Notes under the pieces: generated by a model | Database searches by the model: none | Told to the model about the DNA's origin: nothing | Seen by the model: the letters and a program-made list of their open reading frames with translations, nothing else | In this document: piece after piece, positions 7,488-15,150 of the stretch | Numbering within the stretch: position 1 is the stretch's first letter | Layout of the letters: every line of letters begins with the position of its first letter | Position numbers and translations under genes: made by a program | DNA from: a bacterium | GTDB taxonomy: Bacteria; Actinomycetota; Acidimicrobiia; Spongiisociales; ZC4RG35 | Assembly: GCA_024639335.1 (NCBI GenBank) | Contig: JAHEIN010000004.1 | Location: 1-49,699, forward strand | Length of the DNA stretch: 49,699 nt | Reading direction: 5' to 3'

Positions 7488-8291
7488 ATGTCGCATGTGA
7501 GTTTTCTGTCGGACTTCGGCCTCACCGACGAATTCGTCGGAGTGGTCCACGGAGTCATCGCAAAACTGGCACCAGACACGACCGTCGTCGATGTCACGCA
7601 CGGCATCCCGAGAGGCGACGTTCGATCGGGCGCACTCGCGTTGGTGCGCGCCATTCAGTATCTGCCCGAAGGCGTGGTTCTGGCAGTCGTCGACCCCGGC
7701 GTTGGCACGAATCGCCGCGCGATCGCGGCCCAGACCGAGTCGAGAATGCTGTTCGTCGGTCCCGACAATGGGCTGCTGGGGCCGGCGGTTGCCACGATGG
7801 GTGGCGCCACGAAGATCGTCGAGTTGACCAACCCGGCGGCGCAGATCCCGAGCGTCGGTGCCACCTTCGCGGGCCGTGACATCTTCGGGCCGGCTGCTGC
7901 GCTGTTGGCGTCTGGTGAAGCGTCGGTCGATGATCTCGGGCCCGAGGTCGCACCCGACTCGGTGACTCCCCTCTTGATCCCCCTGCCTGAGATCGAACCG
8001 GGGCGGGTCGTTGGCGAGGCCTGGTGGGTCGACACCTTCGGCAACGTTCAATCCAACATCGGACCCGAAGACCTCGCGGTGGCCGGGATCACGCGAGCGG
8101 TCACGGTCACGGTGCGGGTCGGAGCCACCGAGCACGAGGTGCCATGGGTGGATGCATACGGTGACGTGGACGAGGGTGAACCGCTGTTGTACGTGGATTC
8201 GTCCGGCCTGATGGCCGTGGCCGTTCGGGCAGGCTCGGCGACGTCGTATTTCAATCTGGCAGCTGGGACGGCACTGACTCTGGTGGGTTGA
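7488..8291 (+). CDS. SAM hydroxide adenosyltransferase (DUF62; SAM hydrolase family)
   Basis: The 267-residue sequence matches the DUF62 fold of fluorinase, chlorinase and SAM hydrolases. The N-terminal SFLSDFGLTDEFVG, the segment VDVTHGI, AVVDPGVGT and the later FVGPDNGLL are the usual SAM-binding elements. The C-terminal barrel holds DTFGNVQSN. The ordinary bacterial enzyme splits S-adenosylmethionine with water into adenosine and methionine; a halide-specific function would need the extra fluorinase loop, which I do not see. The start is ATG at 7488, ahead of a compact divergent promoter region. Its 3' end may overlap a small antisense ORF. Confidence 0.88.
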   Translation: MSHVSFLSDFGLTDEFVGVVHGVIAKLAPDTTVVDVTHGIPRGDVRSGALALVRAIQYLPEGVVLAVVDPGVGTNRRAIAAQTESRMLFVGPDNGLLGPAVATMGGATKIVELTNPAAQIPSVGATFAGRDIFGPAAALLASGEASVDDLGPEVAPDSVTPLLIPLPEIEPGRVVGEAWWVDTFGNVQSNIGPEDLAVAGITRAVTVTVRVGATEHEVPWVDAYGDVDEGEPLLYVDSSGLMAVAVRAGSATSYFNLAAGTALTLVG

Positions 8292-8373
8292 GAAGCTCGA
8301 CAGTCTGGTAGATGGCCGCTCCGGCGATCACGAGCAGGAGAACGATCACGACGATGGCGGTCGCTGGACGCAT
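8251..8373 (-). CDS. Possible 40-residue single-TM membrane protein
   Basis: A short frame starts MRPATAIVVIVLLLVIAGAA and ends SQLPD. It is one clean TM helix with a basic N-terminus, preceded by GAGGGG right before the ATG. It overlaps the 3' end of the SAM hydrolase gene by 41 bases in antisense orientation. The hydrophobic stretch is longer than expected by chance in GC-rich antisense DNA, but with no homologue visible to me it stays a candidate. Confidence 0.4.
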   Translation of the reverse strand: MRPATAIVVIVLLLVIAGAAIYQTVELLNPPESVPSQLPD

Positions 8374-8507
8374 TCCCCTCAGTGTGGACACTGCCGGGAT
8401 GTGATCAAAACCGAGTACGCCTCACAGAGGACCACCCTGCTCCGCAGCGTGCAGCGGTTGGGCCGATCGGCCCTCAAGTTTGGGGCGATTCGGTCGAAAA
8501 CCTCACT

Positions 8508-9194
8508 ATGCGTCACATTTTGCAGAGTTTTCTCACTCTGAGTGCAATCTTGGCGCTGACCGCTGCCGCACTCCCTGCTACAGCGACTCCAACAGACGAG
8601 GCAGAATTCGTCTCGCTCATCAATCAGAGTCGGGCCGCTGCCGGCCTTTCGGCACTGACCGTCTTCGCAGATCTCACCGACGACGCCCGCATCCACACCG
8701 CAGACATGATCGGTGCCGGCCGGGTCTTCCACAGCAGCAACGCCCAGCTCGGCTCCTACGCGACCGGTTGGTCGCTACTCGGCGAGAACGTCGGCATGGG
8801 CCCGAACCCCGCTCTGCTCCATCAGGCGTTCATGAACTCCGAGAGCCATCGATCGAACATCCTGGGTGACTACGACCTCGTCGGGGTCGGCGCCGATCGC
8901 TCGGCCGACGGTGTCATGTTCGTGACCGTTGTGTTCATGAGGACCGCTGCACCGCCGACCACCACGACCACCACCCCACCGCCGACCGTTCAACAGACGG
9001 CCGCCGAACCAACTCAGGTCGAGCCGTCGACCCTCGGCGCCGCCACCGGTTCCCGGCCGGCTTCCAAGGTCGCCGGCGCGGTCAACGACCGGACGTTCGA
9101 GGTGTTCCGGCCGGTGTTCTCCCTGTTGAGTTCGGCCGGGGGCGACCCCATCGTCCGATTCACGTCGAACGGGACCCGAGTCATCATCGAGTGA
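8508..9194 (+). CDS. Secreted CAP-domain (SCP/PR1-like) protein
   Basis: The start ATG at 8508 gives a Sec signal peptide (residues 1-26, ending ATATP). A CAP domain follows to about residue 150. Its markers are LINQSRAAAGLSAL, HTADMIGAGRVFHS, LGENVGMG and the closing strand of the family, with His residues that usually line the cavity. A Thr/Pro-rich linker (TTTTTTPPPT) and an 80-residue tail of unknown fold come after. Bacterial CAP proteins are secreted and bind lipids or act in the cell envelope; the exact role is not known. The frame is open upstream to 8382, but the extra residues carry no signal and the ATG fits better. Confidence 0.85.
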   Translation: MRHILQSFLTLSAILALTAAALPATATPTDEAEFVSLINQSRAAAGLSALTVFADLTDDARIHTADMIGAGRVFHSSNAQLGSYATGWSLLGENVGMGPNPALLHQAFMNSESHRSNILGDYDLVGVGADRSADGVMFVTVVFMRTAAPPTTTTTTPPPTVQQTAAEPTQVEPSTLGAATGSRPASKVAGAVNDRTFEVFRPVFSLLSSAGGDPIVRFTSNGTRVIIE

Positions 9195-9230
9195 AGCGGA
9201 AACGGCACACCGAGGAAGCAGAACTCGACA

Positions 9231-9312
9231 ACAACGCCCGAGGAACCCTGCCGAACGATCGAACCGCACTTCCCCGAGCGGAGGACCGACGACCGAGCAC
9301 CTCGGGCGTTGT
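9231..9312. repeat. 13-bp perfect inverted repeat in the 9195-9538 gap
   Basis: ACAACGCCCGAGG (9231-9243) pairs exactly with 9300-9312 around a 56-base loop. It sits between the CAP gene and the convergent YbjN-like gene. It may be a long terminator stem or a small structured RNA. I see no gene in the rest of this 344-base gap. Confidence 0.45.
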
Positions 9313-9538
9313 CCACTGAACGTATCGATGCACCAGAGTCCGGTCAACACGATCGTTTTGCCATGTCTTGCGGCCCTTCCGGCTCGGCGATCGCCTTGAA
9401 CGGAGGCTCGACGCGGCTGTGGTGCAAGAACGCGGTTCCTTGCGCCGGCCACCCGAATCCGCGACTCCGATCCACAGTCTCTGTCCACAATCGGTGTGGA
9501 AAGGAATCTGCCCGAGAGGTCAGGTGAGTTTTCGCGAC

Positions 9539-9976
9539 TCAGCCGGCGCCGAACGCCATGCGGACGAGTGGCCTGAAGGTCGACTCGACCTGGTCGTAGA
9601 GCTCACCGAGCACCGAGTCCAGCAACTCGAAAGAGACGTCCTCGTTCGGCAGGCGGGAGCGGAGAACGATGCCCCCGTCCTTGGCGAGCGCGTAGTGCAC
9701 CCGAAACGTCGATCGATTCCGATCCAGTACCAGCCGATATGCAGACTCCTGGTTCGCATGGGGCTCGGGAATGACGTAGAGCTCGGCCGTCAGTGATCGC
9801 TGATCCGGCGACCACCACACGGTTGAGGCGTCCCTCGTCTCCTGCCGCATCCGAACGGCGATCCGATCGTCGACCTGTTCGGCGTATTCCACAGAAGACT
9901 CTTCGTCGGCGATCCACCGGTCGATGGCACCATGGAGGATCTCAGCCGCGCTCGGCACGGTGGATGGCTCCCTCAT
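9539..9976 (-). CDS. YbjN-like domain protein downstream of mshA
   Basis: Starting at ATG 9976 (MREPSTVPSAAEILHG) this is 145 residues, with the alternating strands and helices of the YbjN / type III chaperone-like fold. A YbjN-domain gene next to mshA is a recurrent actinobacterial arrangement, from general knowledge. The start lies 35 bases inside the end of mshA, so the two are co-translated. There are no catalytic residues to point at; the role is unknown. A longer frame to 10069 exists, but its extra residues lie within mshA and look like a shadow. Confidence 0.7.
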   Translation of the reverse strand: MREPSTVPSAAEILHGAIDRWIADEESSVEYAEQVDDRIAVRMRQETRDASTVWWSPDQRSLTAELYVIPEPHANQESAYRLVLDRNRSTFRVHYALAKDGGIVLRSRLPNEDVSFELLDSVLGELYDQVESTFRPLVRMAFGAG

Positions 9977-11171
9977 AGAGCTCGAGAAACCGGTTCGCCG
10001 TCGAATCCCAGCTGAATCGCTCCGACCACCGCAAAGCGCCGGTCGACAGACGGGCGGAGAGCTCGGCATCGGAGAGGAGCGAGATCACTGCGTCAGCGTG
10101 ATCTTCCGGATCCCAGCCATCGATGAGGATCCCAGAACGACCGTCGGCGACGACGTGTTCGAGCCCACCCACGCGAGCGGCCACCACGGGCACCCCACAG
10201 GATTGGGCCTCGGCCGCAACCAGGCCGAACGACTCGCTCCGTGACGGCACCATCACGACATCGGCTGCCCGGTAGTACTCGGCCAGCTCGGTGTGTGGCA
10301 CGGCGGCGTGGAAGTCGACGACGCCTTCGAGATCGAGCTGGGCGGCACGAGCGGTCAGCCGGTCGAGCTCGTCCTCGCCCGCCGGACCCGATGCTCCTCC
10401 GATCACCGAGAGCCGAAACCCGGGGATTGCGGCAGCAACGATCGCCGCCACCTCGAGTGCCACATCCACACCCTTCAACGGCTGAATCCGCCCAGCCACC
10501 ACTGCGTGGGCCCGGTCCACATCCCAGCCGACGCTTCGCCGGGCCTCCGATCGATCTCCGGGAGAGAACACGCCGTGATCGATACCGGGCGGCGAGGTGC
10601 ACAGCCGGGTCGGATCCGCCCCGTAGTGCTCCATCAGTTCCTGCGCCTCGAGCGGTGTGGCAGCCACGACACAATCGGACTCTGCGATGACTTCCAGCTC
10701 GGCGGCGATTCTGGCGGCGGACTCCGGCGCCTCGTCGAAGCGTTTTGCCAGGTCCTTTACCCGCCCCAACGTGTGGAACGAGTTGGCGAGAGGCACGCCC
10801 AGTTTCCGTTTGACGACGAGGCCTGCAGACCCGCTCAGCCAGTAGTGGCTGTGCACGACGTCCGGCGGGTCCACGTCGAGGACCGCCATCACTCCCTCTG
10901 CGAACTCCTGCACCCAGTCGACCATGTCGCCGATCGGGGCGTACTCGGGCGGGCCGGCGTCCACGTGGAACACCCGATAGCCGTCGTCTACCTCGACGAG
11001 GTCGGGCTGTTCTGGACCCGTCCGCCTGGTGAACACGTCGACGGCGACGCCCCGCCCGGTCATGGTTCGGGCGAGCTCGTCGATGTAGACGTTCATTCCG
11101 CCTGCGTTCCCGACGCCAGGCTGCATCAGCGGTGAGGTGTGCATAGAGAGATATGCGACGCGCCGGATCAT
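9942..11171 (-). CDS. mshA: D-inositol-3-phosphate glycosyltransferase MshA (mycothiol biosynthesis)
   Basis: A 409-residue GT4 glycosyltransferase. The N-terminal SPLMQPGVGNAGGMNVYI with its Gly-rich loop, HSHYWLSG and ANSFHTLGRVK are specific for MshA. The C-terminal domain has GRIQPLKG and the donor-binding PSRSESFGLVAAEAQ. It transfers N-acetylglucosamine from UDP-GlcNAc to 1L-myo-inositol-1-phosphate, the first step of mycothiol synthesis. This places the organism among the mycothiol-making Actinobacteria. It overlaps the upstream acyltransferase gene by four bases (ATGA), and the YbjN-like gene starts inside its end. Confidence 0.93.
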   Translation of the reverse strand: MIRRVAYLSMHTSPLMQPGVGNAGGMNVYIDELARTMTGRGVAVDVFTRRTGPEQPDLVEVDDGYRVFHVDAGPPEYAPIGDMVDWVQEFAEGVMAVLDVDPPDVVHSHYWLSGSAGLVVKRKLGVPLANSFHTLGRVKDLAKRFDEAPESAARIAAELEVIAESDCVVAATPLEAQELMEHYGADPTRLCTSPPGIDHGVFSPGDRSEARRSVGWDVDRAHAVVAGRIQPLKGVDVALEVAAIVAAAIPGFRLSVIGGASGPAGEDELDRLTARAAQLDLEGVVDFHAAVPHTELAEYYRAADVVMVPSRSESFGLVAAEAQSCGVPVVAARVGGLEHVVADGRSGILIDGWDPEDHADAVISLLSDAELSARLSTGALRWSERFSWDSTANRFLELYEGAIHRAERG

Positions 11172-12079
11172 GCGGCTGTCCCCGTCGAGATCCGGTACAG
11201 AGGTCGAGGTTCGGCTCCCAACCTGAATTTGTAGGTCTCGTCACCCTTGAGAAAATCGAAACGCGGAAGCCGCTCCGCAATGGCCTGCTCGATCAGCGTG
11301 CCGACGATGGCGATCCCCGGTGAAGCATCGGCGAGGCCGGGGTCGTATGACGAGTTGTACAGATAGATCCCCTCGTCATCGGAGAACGAGAACAGCGATG
11401 CGGCAGCACGATCGGTCTCCGGGACACGGAGGACATCGAGCCTCCACCCATCCAGCTGAACGAGCGTTGCGAAGAATGCTTCCCGCTCAGGCGTCATGAA
11501 CTGTCCCTTGTCACCGTCCGACAACCGGTGCAGACGGACGAACTCGTCGAACGCCCAGTCCGGCTCATGGTGAACCTCGTGCACGACTTCACCCAGCACG
11601 TCTTCGTAGCGCCGCCGTTTGCGGCGCACTTCGTGACGCTGCTTCTTCGACAGCATCCCCAGATAACCCTCGAGCGTGTCGGGCAGCGGGACGACCGCCG
11701 AGACCGTGTGCTCCTCGATGTGCACGGCGACGCCCCGATCGGCCAGCGCTGCGGCGAGCGGTCCGCAGGCCTCCTCGGGCAGCGAGTCGAGCTCCAGCGC
11801 GTAGCCGTCGCCGATCATTCCAGCCAAGGCGTCGGCGATGGCGTCGACACGGTCGCCGAGCGGGGAGTGGTAATCGGTGAGATCGGGGTGCCCGGCAATG
11901 CGCACGGCCCCGCCGGAAACCGTGATGGGGAGCGCTCCCCGGTCGTTGCCGATGACATCTGCTTCCTCGCCGCGAAACGCCGTGACCGCTTCGACGAATG
12001 TGGCGTGCGGAAACGGCCCGACCGCCGGCGCGAGCGGGCGAAGGGCGGGGAGTCTGGGAAGCGTGGTTGGGATCGTCAT
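11168..12079 (-). CDS. GNAT/BioF2-like (FemAB-fold) acyltransferase
   Basis: From ATG 12079 (MTIPTTLPRL) the protein has 303 residues. It matches the 'acetyltransferase (GNAT) domain, BioF2-like' pattern: a weak N-terminal half, the basic stretch SKKQRHEVRRKRRRYEDV, and the C-terminal half with AAASLFSFSDDEGIYLYNSS and ERLPRFDFLKGDETYKFRLG. Relatives act on cell-envelope polysaccharides or peptides. It is translationally coupled to asparaginase II upstream (ATGA at 12076) and to mshA downstream (ATGA at 11168). A role in thiol or envelope chemistry is only suggested by context. The longer frame to 12190 has Arg-rich shadow sequence and was not used. Confidence 0.75.
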   Translation of the reverse strand: MTIPTTLPRLPALRPLAPAVGPFPHATFVEAVTAFRGEEADVIGNDRGALPITVSGGAVRIAGHPDLTDYHSPLGDRVDAIADALAGMIGDGYALELDSLPEEACGPLAAALADRGVAVHIEEHTVSAVVPLPDTLEGYLGMLSKKQRHEVRRKRRRYEDVLGEVVHEVHHEPDWAFDEFVRLHRLSDGDKGQFMTPEREAFFATLVQLDGWRLDVLRVPETDRAAASLFSFSDDEGIYLYNSSYDPGLADASPGIAIVGTLIEQAIAERLPRFDFLKGDETYKFRLGAEPRPLYRISTGTAA

Positions 12080-13020
12080 TGCAGGGTCAGTCGTACGACG
12101 GATTCCACCGTACCGACCTCCCGTCCGCCACCGGACATCGGCACCCGCGTAGCGGATCGGAGGGCATCTGCCACGGACGGGGTCACCCAATCGAGCTGGG
12201 TCAAGACGTCGGTCACGACCGGGCCGATCGCTCGAGACTCGCCGTCTGCGATCTTGATTGCGATCGCTCCGCGATCTTCAATCGTGAGGCCGAGATTGCC
12301 CTCCGCTCCGAGCTTGGAGACTCCGTTGGTGTGGATCGCGAACTCGGCGTCGGGCCTGCCCATGCCAGAGGCCAGTCGTGGGAATCGGTGCATCGCCTCG
12401 AAAACACGGGCGAAGCGCTCGTCATTCCCGAGCCGGGCGAATGCACGCGCGAGCGATCGGGTCGAAACCGTGAAGGTCGGCGCACCACAGCCATCGACAC
12501 CAACATCGAGGGAGCGCTGACCGGTCGCCTCGGCGAGGGTCGTTCGCATCCGTTGCTGGAGTGGATGGGCCGGGTCCAGGTAGCTGTCGAGGTCCCAGCC
12601 TGCACCAGCACACGCTCTGAGGAACCCGGCGTGCTTCCCGGAGCACTTGTGGAAGACCGGCTTCGGCCAACGTTGCGACGCCCAGAGCATGCGATCGCGG
12701 TGGGCCCCGGTGGGCCACGCCGCAGGAGTGCCGAGGTCCGCTTCGGTCAAGCCCGCCGACCGAAGCATCTCACGGACCGTGGCGATGTGGACGGGTGCAC
12801 CGCTGTGGCTGGCACAGGCCAGCGCCAGCCACTCGGGCGGGAGGTCAGGGCGGATCTCATCGGAGACGGCCGCCAGAAGAGGCTTGATCGACGACCTTGC
12901 GAAGAAGGTCCGGTCGATGTCGCCGCTCGAGGCGATCAGTGTGCCGGAGAGGTCGACCACGGCTACGGCACCGTCGTGGATCGACTCCGTCACACCCGAA
13001 CGGGTGACTGCGGCCAACAC
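12076..13020 (-). CDS. L-asparaginase II family protein
   Basis: The 314-residue sequence fits the thermolabile asparaginase II (Asparaginase_II, PF06089-type) family. SSIKPLLA near the N-terminus carries the candidate nucleophile Ser with Lys two residues on. HKCSGKHAGFL, GVDGCGAPTF and the C-terminal GREVGTVES are the other family blocks. The family is related to glutaminase-like folds and differs from the classical AnsB type. It probably hydrolyses asparagine to aspartate in the cytoplasm, since there is no signal peptide. It is the first gene of the operon that continues to mshA. Confidence 0.85.
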   Translation of the reverse strand: MLAAVTRSGVTESIHDGAVAVVDLSGTLIASSGDIDRTFFARSSIKPLLAAVSDEIRPDLPPEWLALACASHSGAPVHIATVREMLRSAGLTEADLGTPAAWPTGAHRDRMLWASQRWPKPVFHKCSGKHAGFLRACAGAGWDLDSYLDPAHPLQQRMRTTLAEATGQRSLDVGVDGCGAPTFTVSTRSLARAFARLGNDERFARVFEAMHRFPRLASGMGRPDAEFAIHTNGVSKLGAEGNLGLTIEDRGAIAIKIADGESRAIGPVVTDVLTQLDWVTPSVADALRSATRVPMSGGGREVGTVESVVRLTLQ

Positions 13021-13030
13021 GTTGGGCGAT

Positions 13031-13564
13031 TCAGTCGTCGCCCGGGGCCGAGACCTCGGCCTTGAACCGCTCGGCGATCAGATCACTGAGCGTATCGATC
13101 ACCCGCTGGGCTTCGAGGCGCTGGGTGTTGATCTCGCCGACCATCTTCTCGAACCCGTCCAGCGATGCCTGCAACTCCTCCTCGGTTGCATCATCGAGCC
13201 GCGTCAGCACACCATCGCCCATCACCTCGTCGATGTCGCGCTTGCCGATCTCCGGGAGTGGTGGAAGGTCGGTGACGATGTGCCGTGTACCCCGTGGTTC
13301 GGTCCGATCCTGGCGCTCGGGATCGGTGAGGATGTCGACGAGCGATTCGATGAGCGAGCGGTCTTCTTCACCCGCCCGGCGGCGCTGTTCGAACTTGACG
13401 AGATCCATGCGCCCGTACAGGAGTCTCCGGTAGTAGGACAGTTCGTTTTCGACCTCCACGGCGGTGGAGCGATGCTCTCGAAGCTCATCGAGGCTCAAGT
13501 CGTCGAGGCCCTCGAGGTACTCGGGGTCCAGGACACGGTCGAGACGTCTGCGATGCTGCTGCAT
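13031..13564 (-). CDS. RsiG-family anti-sigma / c-di-GMP-binding protein
   Basis: A 177-residue helical protein whose N-terminus (VLDPEYLEGLDDLSLDELRE) is that of the actinobacterial RsiG family. RsiG binds the sporulation sigma factor WhiG when loaded with c-di-GMP through an E(X)3S(X)2R(X)3Q(X)3D helix. Here the helix reads E39, S43, R46, Y50, D54, the same spacing with Tyr instead of Gln. It is a strong family hit by motif. The target sigma factor is not in this window, and a non-sporulating lineage would use it for another purpose. It lies ten bases upstream of the asparaginase gene in the same direction. Confidence 0.75.
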   Translation of the reverse strand: MQQHRRRLDRVLDPEYLEGLDDLSLDELREHRSTAVEVENELSYYRRLLYGRMDLVKFEQRRRAGEEDRSLIESLVDILTDPERQDRTEPRGTRHIVTDLPPLPEIGKRDIDEVMGDGVLTRLDDATEEELQASLDGFEKMVGEINTQRLEAQRVIDTLSDLIAERFKAEVSAPGDD

Positions 13565-13573
13565 GGCAACAGA

Positions 13574-14665
13574 CTACCGGCAGGCTACTGCGACGGTTGG
13601 ATATGGATTCACCGCCGCGGCACCCCGCCCACCGGGGTGGATCTCGAAATGCAGGTGTGGTGGGCCGCCGCGGGCGTTGCCGGTGTCACCGTTGAAGCCG
13701 ATCAACTGTCCGGCGGAAACCCTGGCGCCGTTGGACACGTTCCAGCCGGACAGATGGGCGTAGTAATAGCCATAGCCGCTGTCGGCGGACAGCCAGATGG
13801 TCCTGCCACCGAGGCCACCGGATCGAATCGAGACAGTCCCGTCGGCGACGGCGATGATGCTGGCGTTCCACCCTGCGAACATGTCCGTTCCCCTGTGAGA
13901 CCGGCCGCCGGATCGAGGGAAGCCCCAGGAGTCGATGAACGAAGACCCGGGGATCGGACAGCGGAAGCCGCTGATCGCCCCGACCCCGGCAGAGCGCCCA
14001 CCGGCCGCGGCGGCGCGAGCCGCCCGGGCGGCGGCTTGCTCACGGTTGTACTGGTTGGTCAGATCCCGACATCCGACCGACAGCTTGTTGAACTCGGCGT
14101 TGGCCTCGTCGGCGATCCCGAGAACGGTCTCGGCGAATGCAGCTCGCTCCGCCTCGACCTCACGCAACTGGGCGTCCAGCTGCACGAGCTCGCCCTCGAA
14201 ACGGTCGAGGTCGTTGCGGATGGCGAGCAGATCGTCGAGCGCAGCCATGCTGTCGCCGGTAGCGGCATCCAACAACTCGTTGCCCGTGAGTGCCTCGTCG
14301 AGCGACCCGGCGAACAGCACGATCGACGACGCCCCTCCAGCCTCCATGTAGAGCTCGACGGCGAGCTCGTTGATCTCGTCGCCCGAGGCCTCGATCTGAC
14401 CGGCACGGCGGTCGATCGACTCGTCGATGTAGGCGCGCTGATCCTCCAGCGCAGCGATCTCGCCCAGCGTCTGCTCCCAGGCGAGTTTGGCCTGGTCGGC
14501 CTCTCGCTGCTTTTCCTGCCACACGGCATATTGGGCGCTCGAGCTGGCACAGGCGGCATCGACTTCGCTCTTGGTGACCGAGAAAGCCGGGGGCTGGGCC
14601 ACCGATCCGAAGAGAGCGACAGCCAGAAAGAACGCCAGGCCGCGAAGCGCGGACCTCATTCGCAT
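13574..14665 (-). CDS. EnvC-like murein hydrolase activator with M23 peptidase domain
   Basis: The 363-residue protein has a signal peptide (about 1-29), a long coiled coil (about 32-215) like EnvC/FtsX-partner proteins, and a C-terminal M23 domain (about 250-360). The zinc motif HRGTD and the HLHFE motif are complete, so it can be a real LytM-type endopeptidase and not a degenerate activator. Four cysteines in the secreted part may form disulfides. It most likely acts on cell-wall peptides during division or RipC-like remodelling. The ATG at 14665 is followed by a basic signal-peptide n-region. Confidence 0.88.
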   Translation of the reverse strand: MRMRSALRGLAFFLAVALFGSVAQPPAFSVTKSEVDAACASSSAQYAVWQEKQREADQAKLAWEQTLGEIAALEDQRAYIDESIDRRAGQIEASGDEINELAVELYMEAGGASSIVLFAGSLDEALTGNELLDAATGDSMAALDDLLAIRNDLDRFEGELVQLDAQLREVEAERAAFAETVLGIADEANAEFNKLSVGCRDLTNQYNREQAAARAARAAAAGGRSAGVGAISGFRCPIPGSSFIDSWGFPRSGGRSHRGTDMFAGWNASIIAVADGTVSIRSGGLGGRTIWLSADSGYGYYYAHLSGWNVSNGARVSAGQLIGFNGDTGNARGGPPHLHFEIHPGGRGAAAVNPYPTVAVACR

Positions 14666-14705
14666 GAGGGGAATGGTACCTCCATGTGCGAGTCACACCA
14701 GACGC

Positions 14706-14778
14706 GAAGGTCAGTTCACAGTTGTCGGTCGGCCGCCTTTGTCGGAGGCCGGAAGCCGGAAGTCGTAAGCCGTAGGCT
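14706..14778. repeat. Degenerate 7-bp tandem repeat upstream of crcB
   Basis: Five heptamers run from 14744 to 14778 (GGAGGCC, GGAAGCC, GGAAGTC, GTAAGCC, GTAGGCT) and end seven bases before the crcB start. An imperfect set (GTCAGTT, CACAGTT, GTCGGTC) lies just upstream. Similar period-7 sequence is found at 6444-6506 and 17682-17709. Confidence 0.6.
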
Positions 14779-14784
14779 GCTGCC

Positions 14785-15144
14785 ATGAGAATCGTGCTGT
14801 TCGTGGCGGTGGGTGGGGCGATCGGTGCCGTCGGGCGCTACCTGCTGTCGACCCCGATCAACGAGCGGATGGCGCCTTGGGGAACGATCCTCGTCAATCT
14901 GGTCGGTTCGGCGATTCTGGGATTCCTCATCGGATGGTTCGCAGATCGCTCGGCCGACCCGGCGATCCAGATCGGCCTGCTCACCGGCGTCCTCGGCGGG
15001 TTCACCACGTTCTCGACCTTCTCGGCCGAGACCATGCTGCTGGTGGACGCCGGCCGCTGGCAACCGGCCATCGTGAATGTCTTCGTCTCCGTATTCTTCG
15101 GAGTGGCTGCGGCAGCGGTCGGCTACTCGGTGGGTCGCGCGTGA
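14785..15144 (+). CDS. crcB: Fluoride ion channel CrcB/Fluc
   Basis: A 119-residue, four-TM protein with the family signature GGFTTFSTF (71-79), the pore Asn of ILVNLVGS and GRYL near the N-terminus. It exports fluoride passively as a dual-topology dimer in the membrane. One copy is visible here; some genomes have two adjacent ones. No fluoride riboswitch is visible upstream; the leader instead holds the heptamer repeat. It is convergent with the MoaD/CdsA-like gene, six bases apart. Confidence 0.92.
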   Translation: MRIVLFVAVGGAIGAVGRYLLSTPINERMAPWGTILVNLVGSAILGFLIGWFADRSADPAIQIGLLTGVLGGFTTFSTFSAETMLLVDAGRWQPAIVNVFVSVFFGVAAAAVGYSVGRA

Positions 15145-15150
15145 AGGAGC

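Noticed and set aside
8400-8426. TGTGA...TCACA as a CRP-type site
   Set aside because: The half sites are 17 bases apart instead of six, so they do not form a CRP site.
12647-14788. Long plus-strand open frame of more than 700 codons
   Set aside because: It is antisense to asparaginase, RsiG-like and M23 genes, all of which have clear family motifs; long antisense frames are expected at this GC content.
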